A stretch of DNA of 8,269 nt from Dehalococcoidia bacterium UBA5760. GTDB taxonomy: Bacteria; Chloroflexota; Dehalococcoidia; Dehalococcoidales; UBA5760. Within the stretch, counting starts at the first letter, position 1; each line of letters starts with the position of its first letter. The DNA lies in the NCBI GenBank assembly GCA_002418895.1, contig DIFA01000010.1:18248-26516 (forward strand). Direction: 5' to 3'. Made by a program: the position numbers and the translations under genes. Of this stretch, positions 6,671-8,269 are shown piece after piece. The notes beneath the pieces are model-generated. The model had not been told where the DNA came from. It ran no database searches and worked only from the letters and a program-made list of their open reading frames with translations.

Positions 6671-7342
6671 GTGATGCCCAATAAGACCAGAGCGGTAATA
6701 TGGGATATGGACGGTGTTATTGCCGACACTGCCCCCTATCACTTTAAGGCCTGGCAGGAAGTCTTCCGGAAACGAGGGGTAACCATCACCGAGGATGATT
6801 TCAAGCGTAACTTCGGGCAGAGAAACGATAGGATCACCAGGATAGTGCTGGGTAAAGACATATCTCCGGACGAATTAGAAAGCGTTGCCACAGAAAAAGA
6901 GGAGAGCTTCCGTAATAGGGCGAAGAACCACCTGAAGCCCCTGCCGGGAGCAGTAGAGTTAATCAAATCCTTGAGGGAATACGGCTTTCTGCAGGCTTTA
7001 GGCTCTTCAGCCCCCCCGGAAAACGTCCGGCTGATTACCCGCGAGTTAAAGATAGAGAGCCTGTTCCAGGCCATTGTCTCCGGTAGAGAGGTAAAAGAGG
7101 GGAAACCAAGTCCTTTAGGCTTCCTGCTGGCCGCCGAGAAACTGGGTGTCGAAGCAAAGGACTGTATCGTCATTGAGGATGCCATTGCCGGCGTTGCCGC
7201 GGCAAGAAAGGCGGGAATGCACTGTCTGGCAGTTACCAACACCAACCCCAGGACAAGCCTTAAGGGGGCAGACCTGATTGTCGACAGCCTCAAGGAGGTA
7301 ACACCGGGTGATTTAGAGAGCCTGCTTGATCACAGCAATTAG
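6671..7342 (+). CDS. HAD-superfamily hydrolase, beta-phosphoglucomutase/phosphatase-like (subfamily IA), 223 aa
   Basis: Haloacid dehalogenase-fold phosphotransferase with an alpha-helical cap. Motif I is WDMDGVIADT (11-20; nucleophile D12, acid/base D14), motif II is LGSSA (110-114), the motif III Lys is K145 in EGKPSP, and motif IV is IEDAIAGVAAARKAGM (168-183). YHFKAW just after motif I resembles beta-phosphoglucomutases, but the same pattern occurs in sugar-phosphate and other small-molecule phosphatases, so the substrate is not assigned. Translation could start at GTG 6671 or the next codon, ATG 6674. The nearest SD-like AAAGGA (6652-6657) favours GTG on spacing (13 versus 16 nt). One base separates it from the thioesterase stop. 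Confidence 0.88.
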   Translation: MMPNKTRAVIWDMDGVIADTAPYHFKAWQEVFRKRGVTITEDDFKRNFGQRNDRITRIVLGKDISPDELESVATEKEESFRNRAKNHLKPLPGAVELIKSLREYGFLQALGSSAPPENVRLITRELKIESLFQAIVSGREVKEGKPSPLGFLLAAEKLGVEAKDCIVIEDAIAGVAAARKAGMHCLAVTNTNPRTSLKGADLIVDSLKEVTPGDLESLLDHSN

Positions 7343-7372
7343 CAGAATATTATCAAAGGAGCTTCAGAAAAT

Positions 7373-7789
7373 ATGGAAAGGTCTTTAGTACTGGTTAAAC
7401 CGGATGCGGTGCAGAGGGGGCTGGCGGGTGCTATCATCAGCCGCTTCGAAGAGGTAGGGCTGAAACTGATAGCGCTGAAGATGCTACATATGAACCGAAC
7501 ACTGGCCGAGCGCCATTATGCAATCCACAGGGACAAGCCCTTCTTTAAGAACCTGGTGACCTATATTACCTCGTCGCCGATAGTGGCCGCTGTCTTCGAG
7601 GGTGATAACGCGGTGGAGGTAATCAGAAAAACGATGGGGGTAACCGACCCATCCAAAGCCGCAACCGGTACCATCCGGAGTGATTACGGCCTGGACATCG
7701 AACGTAACAGCACCCACGGCTCCGACTCAAGAGAAAACGCCGCCGGAGAGATCAGGCTCTTTTTTAGAGAGAACGAAATCTTTGCTTAA
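7373..7789 (+). CDS. ndk: Nucleoside diphosphate kinase (Ndk), 138 aa
   Basis: Transfers the gamma-phosphate of ATP to NDPs through a phospho-histidine, balancing NTP and dNTP pools in the cytosol. It shows the opening SLVLVKPDAVQRG (K9 binds phosphate), the RxxMG-type segment IRKTMGVTDPSKA (84-96), and the active-site NSTHGSDS (112-119) with catalytic H115. The closing E-I-x-L-F-F is normal. Length and motifs are canonical. AAAGGAG (7355-7361) precedes the ATG by 11 nt, slightly long but usable. It is the last gene of the plus-strand operon. Its stop is 24 bp from the converging rsfS stop, and no terminator hairpin fits in between. Confidence 0.97.
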   Translation: MERSLVLVKPDAVQRGLAGAIISRFEEVGLKLIALKMLHMNRTLAERHYAIHRDKPFFKNLVTYITSSPIVAAVFEGDNAVEVIRKTMGVTDPSKAATGTIRSDYGLDIERNSTHGSDSRENAAGEIRLFFRENEIFA

Positions 7790-7813
7790 CCCGTTGGTAA
7801 AGCGACCGGCGGC

Positions 7814-8158
7814 CTACTGTATTCGGACTACGGGGACAGCCTTACTCCACAGCTCGTCCAACTGGTAGCGCTCCCGCTCAAGGGCAGTAAAGATATGCAC
7901 GATAACATCTCTAAAGTCCACCAGCAGCCATCCCGACTCCGTAGTACCCTCACAGTGATGAGGAGTAACCCCTGTCTTCTTTAACACCTGGCTAACTTCA
8001 TCACGAATAGCTTCAAGCTGTTTACCGCTATCACCGCTACAGATGACAAAGTAATCGGCAAAGTTACACACACCCCGGGCATCAAGCAGCACGATATCGG
8101 CAGCCTTCTTATCGCTGGCGGCTTCTACTGCCCGACGCGCTACCTCTAGTGCTTCCAG
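7814..8158 (-). CDS. rsfS: Ribosomal silencing factor RsfS (Iojap family), apparent CTG start, 114 aa
   Basis: Binds ribosomal protein uL14 on the 50S subunit and blocks joining with 30S, silencing translation in starvation or stationary phase. From CTG at 8158 the protein opens MEALEVARRAVEAASDKKA, the expected first helix, followed by ADIVLLDARG, the core ADYFVICSG (34-42), GWLLVDF (76-82), VIVHIF (85-90) and YQLDELW (98-104). The GTG at 8092 would delete that helix (22 residues). Between it and the in-frame TAG at 8162-8164 the only start-like codon is CTG 8158, with GGAGGG six bases upstream. The length from the CTG is normal for the family. Neighbours are ndk (convergent, 24-bp gap) and a terminator-like hairpin just upstream. 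Confidence 0.92.
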   Translation of the reverse strand: MEALEVARRAVEAASDKKAADIVLLDARGVCNFADYFVICSGDSGKQLEAIRDEVSQVLKKTGVTPHHCEGTTESGWLLVDFRDVIVHIFTALERERYQLDELWSKAVPVVRIQ

Positions 8159-8164
8159 AGACTA

Positions 8165-8170
8165 CCCTCC
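8165..8170 (-). promoter_or_regulatory. Shine-Dalgarno GGAGGG setting the CTG start of rsfS
   Basis: On the minus strand GGAGGG is followed by TAGTCT and then CTG at 8158. The TAG is an in-frame stop, so translation of rsfS must begin downstream of it, and CTG is the first start-like codon. The SD lies only six bases beyond the foot of the hairpin at 8177-8212. Confidence 0.75.
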
Positions 8171-8172
8171 AC

Positions 8173-8212
8173 AAAAGCTACACCTGATAGCTATAATGCT
8201 ATCAGGTGTAGC
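8173..8212 (-). terminator. Perfect 15-bp hairpin with short U-tract upstream of rsfS
   Basis: GCTACACCTGATAGC (8177-8191) and its exact reverse complement (8198-8212) flank the 6-nt loop TATAAT. In minus-strand RNA the stem is followed by UUUUG, so it reads as an intrinsic terminator for the gene ending at 8221. On the plus strand the following bases are ACTCC, so it should not terminate rightward transcripts. The U-tract is short. Because the rsfS SD follows at once, it could also act as an attenuator. A DNA-level dyad operator is a less likely alternative. Confidence 0.65.
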
Positions 8213-8220
8213 ACTCCATT

Positions 8221-8268
8221 TCAACCTTTCCGAATATCGGCTTTTAAGAAACAGGCAACTATACCGGC
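8221..8268 (-). CDS. Probable C-terminal end of an unidentified upstream gene (3'-terminal fragment)
   Basis: The minus-strand frame entering from the right edge encodes AGIVACFLKADIRKG and ends with TGA at 8221-8223. The terminator-like hairpin begins 8 bases beyond that stop, which supports a real gene end. The composition looks protein-like (a hydrophobic stretch, then a basic tail), but 15 residues are too few to assign a family. A chance open frame of this length is possible. Confidence 0.4.
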   Translation of the reverse strand, partial: AGIVACFLKADIRKG

Positions 8269-8269
8269 T

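Noticed and set aside
6739..7293. 184-codon open frame antisense to the HAD gene
   Set aside because: Shadow of a well-supported gene; composition is Ser/Arg/Leu-rich with no recognisable motif and no SD-backed start.
8192..8197. TATAAT in the hairpin loop as a rightward promoter
   Set aside because: The -35 position holds CCACAA, there is no extended TG, and no plus-strand gene follows within the window; better explained as a terminator loop.
1..8269. CRISPR array, insertion sequence, tRNA/rRNA, toxin-antitoxin or defence genes
   Set aside because: None seen: no repeat-spacer pattern, transposase, cloverleaf-like sequence or paired small genes; nearly all bases are accounted for by housekeeping genes.

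Overview
This window is a compact stretch of bacterial housekeeping genes with roughly balanced base composition (near or slightly above 50% GC by eye). No mobile element, CRISPR array, rRNA, tRNA or defence system is visible. Products, gene order and style (a MEP-pathway ispE next to rsmA, thiL-tsaE-tsaB, ndk facing rsfS) suggest a free-living anaerobe-type bacterium. My best guess is a member of Chloroflexota/Dehalococcoidia; that is an impression from protein flavour and not a proof.

Left part (2-1219, +): a class II CCA-adding tRNA nucleotidyltransferase, probably cut at its 5' end by the window edge. It converges on a minus-strand operon (3884 down to 1327) encoding a metallophosphoesterase, the 16S rRNA dimethyltransferase RsmA/KsgA and the isoprenoid kinase IspE.

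Middle: a 136-bp divergent intergenic region (3885-4020) carries two back-to-back promoters. The rightward one has a perfect TATAAT placed so that transcription should begin at, or one base before, the A of the thiL ATG, so thiL looks leaderless. The leftward one leaves only about 4 nt of leader.

Right part: a tightly packed plus-strand operon (4021-7789) encodes ThiL, TsaE, TsaB, a PaaI-type hotdog thioesterase, a HAD phosphatase/beta-phosphoglucomutase-like protein and Ndk. It converges on minus-strand rsfS (7814-8158). Upstream of rsfS lie a perfect 15-bp hairpin with a short U-tract and the probable last 15 codons of another minus-strand gene.

The content is ordinary and I do not see a new system. 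What stands out is initiation. Two genes (tsaE and rsfS) have no ATG/GTG/TTG that could give a complete protein, yet each has a strong, correctly spaced Shine-Dalgarno before an ATT (5049) or CTG (8158). A third, rsmA, has a perfect AGGAGG 8 nt before an in-frame CTG (3088) as well as a TTG (3070). All three act on tRNA or ribosomes. A gene caller restricted to ATG/GTG/TTG would truncate TsaE (losing its Walker A) and RsfS (losing 22 residues).
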